This document shows, one piece after another, positions 52,801-62,401 of a stretch of DNA of 64,000 bases (its first letter is position 1; every line of letters starts with the position of its first letter). The notes beneath the pieces are model-generated. The model had not been told where the DNA came from and did no database searches. It saw nothing but the letters and a program-made list of their open reading frames with translations. This DNA comes from Gavia stellata. Lineage: Eukaryota; Chordata; Aves; Gaviiformes; Gaviidae. The stretch spans positions 3,162,001 through 3,226,000 of the forward strand of contig NC_082600.1 in NCBI RefSeq assembly GCF_030936135.1, read 5' to 3'. Position numbers and translations under genes: made by a program.

Positions 52801-53771
52801 TGGTGTTTCCTATTTGTAGCAACATGATCTGATTGAATCAAACCCACTTCATTGCAGAGCCCAGCCTCTCTCTTTTAAGGAGTACTCTTTTTTAATTCCT
52901 CGCTTGAAAATCATTTGTGCTTGGGTGATGAGGAGAAACTTGCTGAGTTAGGCAAAGCTCAGCTGTGGTCAGCAAGAGCCAAGCTCTGAAACTGTCATTA
53001 AAAACGTGGCCTCAACATAGAAACATTGCTCCAGTCCTGTCTGTTAATGTGCCCAGGAAGTTTGGTGTTTGCCTCGGACGGTGCAGAGGCGAGTGCTGCA
53101 GGGCTCAGTCTCACTGGATTAAAGCGACCGAAGGCTCTCACCTGGAATTTGAGGACGCTGTTTAATGTGAGATGCTTTTAAATGCAACTGATACCTGCGC
53201 TTCCCCGCCTCGTCTGGGGGAAAAAGCCTCAGTGGTAGATCTTGATTTGACACTTCTGAGTGCTGCTGCAAGCTGGGCTAGCGGCAGATTGGATCATTCT
53301 TTAATTGGCCTGATTTTGCTGTGCCCATGCCACTTTGCATTACCTGAGCACTTTGCGATCCTTAATGTATTTATCCATGCGCTGCCTGTGCGATAGGGAA
53401 ACCCTGTTATCCCAACTGGACGGTGTTTCAGTTGCCGGAGTTTTACCCGCAACTGTGCAAGACGTTAAATCTGGCTCCATGGAAGCTGCCCTCCTGGGGC
53501 AAGAAACACTTAAAATAATGGAAATACGTATTGATGTTAACCCAGACTAAAACATAAACAAGGAAAATTGGCGCAATTTCCGCGAGCATGAAGTGGAGGT
53601 GCAGCGGGTGGAGCTATCCTCCTGTGGGTCCCAAGGACTGGCGTGGGTGACAGTATCTGACCCTCAGGAGCACCCCAGGCCATGGCACGCTGCCCTAAAT
53701 TGCCACCAAATTGTGCCAGTAGCCCGAGCCCGCCCAGGAGAGGGGCTGGGACTCAAAGTAGAGAGATACAA
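49900..53771. other. LRR1-MGAT2 spacer without visible gene
   Basis: No exon or RNA gene is recognised. In mammals the intronless RPL36AL lies between these two genes; no trace of a ribosomal L36a reading frame is seen here on either strand. Open frames of up to 148 codons (52386-52832) match nothing known to me. Confidence 0.65.
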
Positions 53772-54500
53772 GAGTAATTCTTGCAGTTATTTTATTCTAC
53801 AGTTGTAGAATTATTTTATTATAGATTCTTCTTGTAGTTTTAGGATGACTCTTTTATTATAGTCTTCTAATTCTAGAATGATTGTAATTCTAGAATTATG
53901 TATTCTTGTAGAATTATTTTATGTCTTACTGCGATTCTAGAGCAATTTTCTTGTATTCTTGCAATGCTAGTGATTTTAAATGTATTCTTGCAAGTCTAGA
54001 ATTATTTTCTATTATTCCTGCAAATCTAGACTAAACTTATTCTTGCGATTCTAGAATTTATCTGTTGCTCCTGCCATTCTAGAATGCATTTATTATCTTG
54101 TACTTGTCATTCTAGAATTAATTTATTATCTTGTTCTTGCCATTCTAGAATTACTTTATGTATTGTTCTTGCAAATCTAGACCTATCCTGCAATTCTAGG
54201 ATGCTTTGCTTGTCTTATTCTTGCAATCCTAGAATTAATTTTGTATTCTTGCCATACTAGAATGAATTTATTATCTTATTCTTGCAACCTCAGAAGGAAT
54301 TTATCTTAATCTCGCAATTCTAGAATTATGTGTTGTTCTTGCAATTCCAGAACTATTTTATCTTATCTGTATTGTCCTTGCAATTCTAGGGTGTTTTGCT
54401 TATCTTGTTCTGCAATTCTAGAATTATTTTATCTTATTCTTCCAAGTATGTAAGATTTTATTTCATCACCTTATTCTTCCAAACCTAGAAGGATTCTCTT
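53772..54500. repeat. Degenerate minisatellite rich in TTCTAGAA
   Basis: About 730 bp are built of diverged units of roughly 33-40 bp whose core is TTCTTGCAATTCTAGAATT followed by an AT-rich spacer such as TTATTATCTTA. The 8-bp palindrome TTCTAGAA occurs perfectly at 53871, 53888, 54049, 54077, 54110, 54143, 54318 and 54416, and many one-base variants fill the gaps. Neighbouring units differ in length and sequence, so the array is old or evolves by unequal exchange. It ends about 50 bp from the 3' end of a CR1 copy. Confidence 0.9.
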
Positions 54501-54553
54501 CTTCTATCCTTCCAATTACCAGAACAATTTGCCCACGAGGCACCCCAGCCCCA

Positions 54554-55068
54554 TTACAGAATCATTAAGGTTGGAAAAGACCTGTAAGATCATCAAGTCC
54601 ATCAACCCAACCCCACCATGCCCATCAAGCCACGTCCCACAATGCCACGTCCACACGCTCCTTGAATACCTCCAGGGATGGTGACTCCACCACCTCCCTG
54701 GGCAGCCTCTTCCAGTGCTTCACCACTCTCTCAGTAAAGACATTTTTCCTAATATCCAGTCTGAACCTTCCCTGGCACAACTTGAGGCCATTTCCTCTTG
54801 TCCTGTCACTTGTCACTTGGGAGAAGAGACCAACACCCACCTCCCCACAACCCCCTTTCAGGCAGTTGCAGAGAGCGATGAGGTCTCCCCTCAGCCTCCT
54901 CTTCTCCAGACTGAACAACCCCAGCTCCCTCAGCCGCTCCTCATCAGACTTGTGCTCCAGACCCCTCACCAGCTCCGTCGCCCTTCTCTGGACACGCTCC
55001 AGCACCTCAATGTCCTTCTTGGACTGAGGGGCCCAAAACCGTATTCGCGGTGCGGCCTCACCAGCCAT
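54554..55068 (-). mobile_element. CR1 LINE, 5'-truncated, with end of reverse-transcriptase frame
   Basis: The plus strand starts ACAGAATCATTAAGGTTGG, the reverse complement of the CR1 3' end. The minus strand has a continuous frame for the CR1 ORF2 C-terminus: [59 protein letters not shown] and [19 protein letters not shown]. The frame remains open to its natural end, so this is a fairly young 5'-truncated insertion. It ends within about 70 bp of the MGAT2 CpG island. The 9-bp sequence CCATTACAG stands at both ends (54551-54559 and 55065-55073). Confidence 0.96.
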
Positions 55069-55184
55069 TACAGGCCCCCCCCGCCCCCGTTTTTGCCTAA
55101 TTACTAACCCCCCCAATTAGCGCTGATCAATCACGGTACAGCTTTCCTGAAGCAGCCCTCGGGGGAGAGGGGCCGGGGCCGGGA

Positions 55185-55239
55185 GGCGGGCGAGGCTGCG
55201 GGACGGGCTCGGAGAGCCCGTCCCGCAGCCTCGCCCGCC
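55185..55239. repeat. Perfect inverted repeat, 26-bp arms, 3-bp loop
   Basis: The left arm 55185-55210 (starts GGCGGGCGAGGCTGCGGG) and right arm 55214-55239 are exact reverse complements separated by GGA. Arms are about 80 percent G+C, so the hairpin or cruciform would be extremely stable. It lies roughly 250-300 bp upstream of the MGAT2 ATG. Confidence 0.97.
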
Positions 55240-55416
55240 CCCCGGCTGAGGTGATGGCGGGCAGCGGTTGCGCGGCCCCCGCCGGCGGAAGCGGCGGCGA
55301 GTGACGGCGCTGGCGACCAATAGGAACGGCGGCGGCAGTGACACCGGCGTCCTATGGCGTGCGGCGACGTGTGCGCGTGGGGCGGCGGCAGCGCGCGCGC
55401 GCTGCCTGCGGGAGGA

Positions 55417-55417
<1 letters not shown>

Positions 55418-55447
<30 letters not shown>
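55418..55447 (+). repeat. (CGG)10 trinucleotide run
   Basis: Ten uninterrupted CGG units lie about 40 bases upstream of the MGAT2 start codon, presumably in the 5' UTR. The run is within normal length for such repeats but of a type prone to length change. Confidence 0.93.
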
Positions 55448-55487
55448 GAGGGCGGCGGGTAAGCGGCGGCCGCCGCCGCCGGGAAGG

Positions 55488-56810
55488 ATGCGGCTGCGGA
55501 TCTACAAGCGGAAGGTGTTGCTGCTGGCGCTGGCGCTGGCGATCTGCGCGCTGGCGCTGTGGGGAAGCGGCGGCGGCGGCGGGAGGAGGCGGCAGCAGCA
55601 GCAGCAGCAGCGGGGCGGTACCGGTACCACCGGGGAGCCGCCGCGGGTCAGCGAGCCGCCGCGCCGCCCCGCCGCTAACGCTTCGGCTGCATCTCCAGCA
55701 CCGCCGCTTCTCACGGAAAACGGGACGCTGAATTACCGTTCGCTCGTTTACCGGCTGAACTTCGACCAACCGGTGCGGAACGCCGGGCGCTTCCCGGCGC
55801 GGGCCGCCGCCGACGTGGTGCTGGTGGTGCAGGTGCACGATCGAGCCGAGCACCTGCGGTTGCTGCTGGAGTCGCTGCGGCGGGCGGCGGGAGTGGAGAA
55901 CGTGCTGCTGGTGCTGAGCCACGACCTGTGGGCCGAGGAGCTCAACCGGTTGGCGGCACGCGTGGACTTCTGCCCCGTCCTGCAGGTCTTCTTCCCCTTC
56001 AGCATCCAGCTCTACCCCCGCGAGTTCCCCGGCCACGACCCCCGCGACTGCCCCCGCGACGTGGGCAAAGCGGCCGCCCTGCGCCTGGGCTGCATCAACG
56101 CCGAGTACCCCGACTCCTTCGGGCACTACCGCGAAGCTCGCTTCTCCCAGACCAAGCACCACTGGTGGTGGAAGCTGCACTTCGTCTGGGAGCGGGTGCG
56201 GGCGCTGCGGGAGCACGCCGGGCCCGTCCTCTTTCTGGAGGAGGACCACTACCTGGCGCCCGACTTCTACCACGTCCTCAAAAAGCTCTGGGCCCTGCGG
56301 GAGCGGGAGTGCCCCGAGTGCCAGATCGTCTCCCTGGGCACCTACAGCCCCGTCCGCGGCGGCTTCGCCGGCCGCGCCGACAAGGTGGAGATGAAGACGT
56401 GGAAGTCCACCGAGCACAACATGGGCATGGCCTTCGGCAGAGACACCTACCAGAAGCTCATCGAGTGCACGGACGCCTTCTGCACCTACGACGACTACAA
56501 CTGGGACTGGACTCTGCAGCACTTGACTGTTTCTTGTCTTCCAAAGTTCTGGAAAGTGCTGGTTCCCGAAATCCCCAGGATTTTTCACACGGGGGACTGC
56601 GGCATGCACCACAAGAAATCCTGCAGGCCGTCCACCCAGAGTGCCAAAATCGACTCTCTCTTGAACAGCAACCAACAGTACCTGTTTCCCGAAACGATGA
56701 GTGTCAGTAAAAGGTACTCCATGGCACCCCTTTCCCCTCATGTGAAAAACGGAGGGTGGGGAGATATTAGGGACCACGAACTCTGTAAAAGTTACCGCAG
56801 ACTTCAGTGA
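55488..56810 (+). CDS. MGAT2: Alpha-1,6-mannosyl-glycoprotein 2-beta-N-acetylglucosaminyltransferase
   Basis: This medial-Golgi enzyme (GnT-II) adds GlcNAc in beta-1,2 linkage to the alpha-1,6 arm mannose, the step that commits hybrid N-glycans to the complex type. One intronless exon encodes 440 residues; human has 447. It is a type II membrane protein: short basic tail MRLRIYKRK, membrane anchor about 9-27, low-complexity stem about 28-75 with Q36-Q41 (CAG x6), then the catalytic domain. Strongly conserved runs include LVVQVHDRAEHLRLLLESL, VLQVFFPFSIQLYP, FSQTKHHWWWKLHFVWERV, the metal-binding EED (E251-D253, in FLEEDHYLAPDFYHV), and the end WGDIRDHELCKSYRRLQ. The ATG is fixed by the match to human MRFRIYKRKVL. 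Base composition drops sharply near codon 345 (see findings). CR1 lies upstream; DNAAF2 converges from downstream. Confidence 0.98.
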   Translation: MRLRIYKRKVLLLALALAICALALWGSGGGGGRRRQQQQQQRGGTGTTGEPPRVSEPPRRPAANASAASPAPPLLTENGTLNYRSLVYRLNFDQPVRNAGRFPARAAADVVLVVQVHDRAEHLRLLLESLRRAAGVENVLLVLSHDLWAEELNRLAARVDFCPVLQVFFPFSIQLYPREFPGHDPRDCPRDVGKAAALRLGCINAEYPDSFGHYREARFSQTKHHWWWKLHFVWERVRALREHAGPVLFLEEDHYLAPDFYHVLKKLWALRERECPECQIVSLGTYSPVRGGFAGRADKVEMKTWKSTEHNMGMAFGRDTYQKLIECTDAFCTYDDYNWDWTLQHLTVSCLPKFWKVLVPEIPRIFHTGDCGMHHKKSCRPSTQSAKIDSLLNSNQQYLFPETMSVSKRYSMAPLSPHVKNGGWGDIRDHELCKSYRRLQ

Positions 56811-56915
56811 GGAACGTTCTCGCAGCCTTTTTCTTTCTGAGTTGTTCCATACTGTCTTTTACAGGCACACACGTGTATAAAAAAGCATTTATGAGTTGGT
56901 TTCTGCTTTAATATG

Positions 56916-56921
56916 AATAAA
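56916..56921 (+). terminator. MGAT2 proximal poly-A signal
   Basis: AATAAA 106 bases after the stop codon (in ATGAATAAACATTC) would give a very short 3' UTR. Confidence 0.7.
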
Positions 56922-57413
56922 CATTCTTGTAAAAGGTGTCCCAAAATAGTAATCTTTCATGTTCGGCAACCACGTTTTGGGAAGAAGTTACTTGCTGCTG
57001 CCGGGCCGCTCAGAGCAGCGTCGCAGCCCTGCCGCAAAACGTGACCGCTCCTGCGTCGTTTACTGGGAGGAGGAGGAGAAAACTTGTGTTTAAGTGCATC
57101 TTTTCTGGTGCTTATAGTGCTCTGGGGTGCGGTCTTTCCCCCATCGGGGCAGAGCGGTGGTGCCCGCGGTGCCGCGCTGGGGGTGGCGAGGAGCAAGCCC
57201 GGGGGGACTGAGCCCTCCCGAGCTCCAGCCCCGCTGGGAGCCGGGCTTCACACGCCACCGGCGGTGCCGGCCGTCCCGCCCAGGGTCGCCTTGTGCCTGA
57301 TACCTGCGTCCTGGTTTGGTTGCAATGTGTTGATGAATATATGAAGGAAAAAAAAAATTTCATTGTTTTTACTGCAATGTAGATAAGTATACGATTTTTT
57401 TAAGTTCTGCCGA

Positions 57414-57419
57414 AATAAA
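57414..57419 (+). terminator. MGAT2 distal poly-A signal
   Basis: A second AATAAA, 604 bases after the stop, is followed by a TTGTTTTGT-type U/GU-rich element, the usual downstream element. This makes it a good alternative or main site, ending near 57440. Confidence 0.7.
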
Positions 57420-57439
57420 ATTCAGTTGTTTTGTAATAC

Positions 57440-58690
57440 TGGAGAAGTTCTTGATTCTCACAAAAAGATGATGTCATCTCGTGTTGCTAGAAAGTCAGGA
57501 CTGGGGCCGGGGGGGTGTCATGTCTTTAATCCGGAGAGCTGAACACATGCCATCACCCGTTCTAGTAGTGTGCGTTGGACTTCATTAAATTTTTAATGAT
57601 ACTCACTAATTGAGGCAGAATAGAGTAACAAACGCATGGCACGACACCTCTTTTATTTGGAATAAAAAAAAAAAAAAAGAGTTCACTTTCCAATTAAGTC
57701 AACTGTGTAAAGCAACCAGTAAAAAATAACTGCTGTGTAATGGAAACACGCTGAACTGGAGCTGAAAGCCATGAGCAGGAGAGAGCAGAGCTGTTCGTTA
57801 ACATCCAACACGTCTTCCCCCCGTTTTAAGTCTAACAGTACGGCTGCGTTAATGGCACCCCACTTTGAAGCACAACTGGTAGCAGTAGCACAGAAGCAGC
57901 TTTTTGTAGAACAGAGGAGTATGTTAGAGAAAGAAAACGCTACGCTAAGGTGACAGACATGCCATATTTAGAGGTAGATTTTATGCTGAGAGATTTGGGG
58001 AGGAAAAACCCATTTTTTTAATTAGAGAAAATGGGGTTGGTGTTCTCAGGGCTACAACAGTCACTTATGAATGGAAGGGCGCGTAGCAAGGCTTTCCTTT
58101 TACCACCATTTGTCACCTACTTTATGGGTTGTAAATATATCAGTTAAATATTCATTTGAGAGAGCGCCAAGTTTTGTGAAGTACTGTAACTAGAATGCAG
58201 ATGTTTATTTTGACTGTGATATGATGCTTTTTTTTTCCCAGGGGTAATTTAACTGCCACGATTTTGTACCAGCTTTGGCACTTGCTCCATTTTCACAGTT
58301 TCACAAAGTCTGTGCTGGTGCTGAAAAAGCTGCACCTGTGCCTCGGCCCTTCGATACCTCCCACAAGGAGCTGCGCAACCGTGTGACAGAGCTGATCGGG
58401 GTTAAACTTAGCCCAGCGAACAGCTCACCCGCCTCCGGCTGGGTCGGGTACTGCCGTAGAGGGTAAGGCAGATGCTTTCGGCATCTGTTCCTTCCGCTGA
58501 ACATACAAAAGGAAAGCTTATACCACATACCCCAATTGCAAGTGCTCGCATTTAACAGAGAAATGTAAGAGTCATTCCAGAGCAGCTGTGAAACAAGTAA
58601 AATTTAACTTTCTTCTAAAGCACGTTTGTATCTTGTACAACTTGAAAGAAAACAGAAGTTATCTCAGAAGGAAAGAGAAAGGGAACTGAA
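57440..58690. other. Spacer between convergent MGAT2 and DNAAF2
   Basis: No gene is seen. It holds an A-run at 57666-57679. A 60-codon plus-strand frame at 57771-57953 has a donor-like AAGGTGACA after it but matches no family, and was not accepted as an exon. Confidence 0.6.
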
Positions 58691-58692
58691 AG

Positions 58693-58698
58693 TTTATT
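58693..58698 (-). terminator. Candidate DNAAF2 poly-A signal
   Basis: This is the first AATAAA on the minus strand downstream of the DNAAF2 stop, about 740 bases away. Other copies lie further on (for example 58203-58208), so this choice is tentative. Confidence 0.35.
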
Positions 58699-59434
58699 AT
58701 TAGATATGTTCTTTTGGTTATCGCACTTTAGAGATATGAACCAGCAAACCAAAGCTCATGGGGAACTGTTTTTGAGAAGTAAATGTAATCTGGATAAAGT
58801 GGATCCATTTTACAAATTGTAAATACTTGGTAGCAGACGTGCAACAAGAGAGGATGTTTTTACTCTGCGATTGAATTTGTTCAGTTGACAGACTGGGGTA
58901 TGTTTGGATGCTGTGTTCTAAAGTGATGTACTAGGATGGAATACATCGTATAAATGTTGATTATTTCTAGGAGACTAATTAGAACTTCTCCGTGTAATTA
59001 GAAATTTCATTTGATTGCTAAAAATCAGTGCAAGTCTAATCCTGCAGTTATCGCAAAATGGAAGGTTTGAAAAATGATGAATACTCCTCATTTCTAGGTG
59101 GACTAAACACAGCAATTCCCAAGGGAGCCATTAGAAAAAAGCTATATACAAATACTCCCTGTAATGTAGCAAGAGACTAAGAAAGTTATGTAAACAATAA
59201 AGATAAGATTCCCCTTCAACTGCATCTTTCTTGTAAGTAAAACTATTTCAGCCCATACATGTGATCAGAAAACTCAGACCAAAAATCATTAACAACGTAA
59301 CTGTTCTACATTGACATGTAACAGAAGAGTTTCAGTAGGAACCTGTGTTCCACTCTTGGCCCTGAAGTCATAAACCAGCATGTGGAAGTCGCGGTAAGCG
59401 TCAAACAACAGGAGGAAATCCTAAAATAATTAAA

Positions 59435-62401
59435 CTAGTCCAATTCATACAGCAAAGAATTCTGAAATGCGATCGGGCAGTGCGTTACGTGATCCCTAAT
59501 GATCTGCAGGCTCCCATCCCGCGTGTTCACTTCTTGGAGAACTGGGGAGGCTGGTCTGCCGTCCCAGCTGCGCCCGCTCCCCTGCGCCGACCCTGCGGGC
59601 GCAGCCACTTCATCCCCTCCCGCTGCCGCCTGCCCCTCCCGCAGAAGGCCTGCTTGTTTTTCAGAGTCTGCGGCCACGGCCGTGTCACCTACTGTGACGG
59701 CGCTTTCTAAATCTGGTTCCTTTCTCCCAGATTCGCCAGGAATCGCTGAACTGGTGTCAGAAGGTTCATGCTGCAAACAATGGTGTGAACTACAACCTAC
59801 TTTTCCTATTGTTTCAGCTGTTGCAAAAGACGTGGAAGTTTTGTTGGTTTCTATAGCACGTTCTCCTTCGACTGCGTCTGCTGCGGTACCGTTTGTTTCT
59901 GCCTTTGTTTGGGGGTAGTTGCCGTTTGTCTTTTCAGCGAGATCTCCTCCTGAGCGGCTAAGCGTTTCTTCTTTTCCATCCCGTTCGGAATGGACCGCTT
60001 CCTGCGGCTGTCGAGAAAATAAATGAATTGGTTTATAGTTGAAACAGCCTGGGCACACAAAACTGCTGCAAAGACAGGCCAAGACACTTGTTTCTCCAAC
60101 ATCTGCTTCCAGAAAGCCAAGCCAGTACGGTGCTGAGGTTTTCCTGATCTTGTACCGCGCGTGGGAATGAGTGGCAGGGAAGCTGTTTGCCTCCTGAGGG
60201 CTTCCGCAGCAATAGGAACTGCTGCTGGGCAGCTGCCAAGTGGCCACGGCCTCCCTCGCTGTTCATTGCCATGAAGACCAGCGACTCACCACACCCAGGC
60301 TGTTTTCTAGAACTCAGGGGGCCACAAAAATCAGCCAAACGATCTAAACTCTCATTGCAAGAAGTGTTTTTTAACCTTGCAATTAGGGAAATTACCGTCC
60401 TGTCGTATGTGGAAGGTGTAACTGGTAAGTGAGCTGTCTTTCTCAATCGGCCTCAGTGAGTTAATCCAGGAATTGCTGCGGTTTGCCGCAGGAGAGTATG
60501 AACTGGGAGACCTGGTGCTGTCTAAATCACAGTTACCCAATTTCACCGTTAGCTATTGACTGCTTTAGCAAAAAACAGCTGGTAACACGTATGTCCCTAT
60601 CAGTGGAGAGTGAGGATCAGGCGGGCATCTGTCCAGGAGCAGCTGGATTCATGGATTCAAAGACTGAGCCGCTCTCTCACGCACCCAACCCTCTCTGACC
60701 CCAAAGTCATTGCTCACTCCAGCAAGAAAGGAAACAAACGCTAGGAAGTCCTTCTCAGCACTGGATGATTCTCCCTCATAAATGTGTGAGTGGTTGAAGG
60801 TATCTTAGCTTCCCTTTCTTAGGTACCAAAACATGCACATTTGCTCTCCAATTTGCTAGAGAGCAAATTTTAAATTTTAATTTATTAATTAAAATAAAAT
60901 TAATTTTAAATTTTAAATTTTTATGTACAATCCACACTAGCTATAAAAGTTAAGCCTGTCAAGTAATGCTGGAACCACTATCTTTAGGGTAAACTTCTTG
61001 GTCCTCCAGCTTAGTTCCAGAGGTCGCATGCTTCATCTGAACTTGCTTTCCAAGAAGCCATCTACACATTAACTGTATCTGCAGTCTCCGGTTTATGGCC
61101 ACAGAAGTAACCTGATTGTCCCTGCATATTATCTTTCCTTTATGAAAAGTTTTAAATTAATTTCTGATACAGTGTCTACCAAGAAATCCCAGTCGATTTG
61201 GGGGTTTTACCTCACATTTTCCTCTTTACAAAACTAATGTTTTGCTTTCTTCATTTGTCCATCTCCTATTTTGCAAAGGGAAGTCATTTTAATCCTGTGG
61301 CAGACCTCAGAAACAGACTACCTTTCATCCTTGATACAGACAGGGCGACTGAGGAAGAAAGGTAGCCTGAATGAGACCTTAAACATTACAAGCCATGAAT
61401 CTGAGACCAGCATTTAAGATTGATAGTCCCATGTTTAATTATCTACGCAATAGGAAAGCACCAAGTATTCCAACACTTGGACTGAATAAAGATAATGAGG
61501 CCCAATTCCTCACAGCCAAAATCCGCAAGGTTTTCTCCATCTGTGTGACAAGGCAGAGAGTGAAGCAGTGGCCATGACTGAGCACCCTCTGTCCATCTTA
61601 AGGAGCCCTTTCCGATTCCCGCTCCCAGCAGACAGGTTCTTTGCCTCTCCACTCCCTCCTCACCCCAAGTCCCTCCAGGTAAGTTCACTGCTGGACCAAA
61701 CACCTGGAAAGGTGTCTGTGCAAAAGTGCTTTAACCGTGGGCTCCAGGACACGAAGCCAAACTTTTGGGTATTTGAAGGACGTAGATTATTCACTTCTTT
61801 ATTTCGGTTTTGTTCTGATGACATCTGCCACGATTTGTTTGCAGCACACTGTCATCAGCTCTGACCTGAAAGCACTTGGGGTCCCTCTGAATGAAGGATA
61901 CTAGGTAGGTGCTTAGTCATTTTTTTCTTTTAATACCAGTGAGAGATTCAGTGTGTGCGTGCCATGCTGTATACCTGCAAGGAGAAAGCACTGTCTTTAA
62001 TGACTGTACTGCAATTCTCCTTCTTCCCAATGAAATATAGGAGGTTTCAATCCCTTGGTCACATTAAATGGCAGAAACGTGAACCTATGTTTCTAAAAAC
62101 TGACATTTATACTCCCAAATACGCTCTGCTGCACGGTTTTCCCTGCTATATCAAGACAAAACAGGAACAAAGGTGTTTCGGTCAGATTTGATAGGATCTT
62201 GTTGAAGTACATAAATCAGTCAGCAGTATGTACTGCTGCCAGAGAGATCCTTACCTTCAACCTGATTTGAATTCTGTCCTCAGTAACATCAAGCACTTCA
62301 ATTAGTGGCTGACTTTCCAGTGCTGATTGGGAGCAAAAGGAAGGGCATAAAACAGCGCCTAGAAATCCATCAACGTTTTCTTCACTGACAAACAATCTTT
62401 C
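59435..62401 (-). CDS. DNAAF2: Dynein axonemal assembly factor 2 (kintoun), last two exons
   Basis: DNAAF2 is a cytoplasmic PIH1-domain co-chaperone that works with HSP70/HSP90 to pre-assemble axonemal dynein arms; loss causes primary ciliary dyskinesia. Two minus-strand exons are visible. The penultimate, 62401-62255 (147 bp, 49 codons), encodes ERLFVSEENVDG to EDRIQIRLK between an AG acceptor and GTAAGG donor. The last, 60007-59435, encodes 190 residues and the stop, ending DHVTHCPIAFQNSLLYELD, the family's conserved C-terminus. Both are phase 0. Human has a matching skipped exon of 48 codons, from memory. The last exon is a poorly conserved acidic, Ser/Thr/Ala-rich linker before the conserved tail. 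The large first exon with the PIH1 domain must lie beyond 64000. Position and convergent strand beside MGAT2 match human. Confidence 0.87.
60008..62254 (-). other. DNAAF2 last intron
   Basis: The 2.2-kb intron on the minus strand starts GTAAGGATC at 62254 and ends TTTTCTCGACAG at 60008. It contains a 60-bp A/T-only tract with an adjoining inverted repeat (60840-60924). No nested gene is recognised. Confidence 0.75.
60840..60924. repeat. Inverted repeat followed by 60-bp A/T-only tract
   Basis: TTTGCTCTC (60840-60848) and GAGAGCAAA (60859-60867) form a 9-bp stem with a 10-base loop. From 60865 to 60924 every base is A or T, in a nearly self-complementary mix of AAATTTTAAATTTTAA-type words. 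It may be a nuclear-matrix-type or breathing region; this is inference. Confidence 0.85.

Larger units (their letters stand above)
55130..55487 (+). promoter_or_regulatory. MGAT2 CpG-island promoter and 5' UTR
   Basis: This is an extremely GC- and CpG-rich segment beginning soon after the CR1 copy. An NF-Y CCAAT box, ACCAATAGG, has its core at 55317-55321, so transcription probably starts around 55370-55400. A 55-bp palindrome lies at 55185-55239 and a (CGG)10 run at 55418-55447, the latter probably inside the 5' UTR. The island continues through three quarters of the coding sequence. Confidence 0.75.

Noticed and set aside
53772-54500. CRISPR-like array of repeats and spacers
   Set aside because: Units are degenerate and vary in length, the host is a vertebrate, and no cas genes exist; it is a minisatellite.
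55131-56777. 548-codon open frame antisense to MGAT2
   Set aside because: Shadow of the GC-rich MGAT2 exon; extreme GC3 removes stops on the opposite strand.
57771-57953. 60-codon frame followed by a donor-like AAGGTGACA
   Set aside because: No matching acceptor evidence, no family match, and it lies in the spacer between convergent genes.
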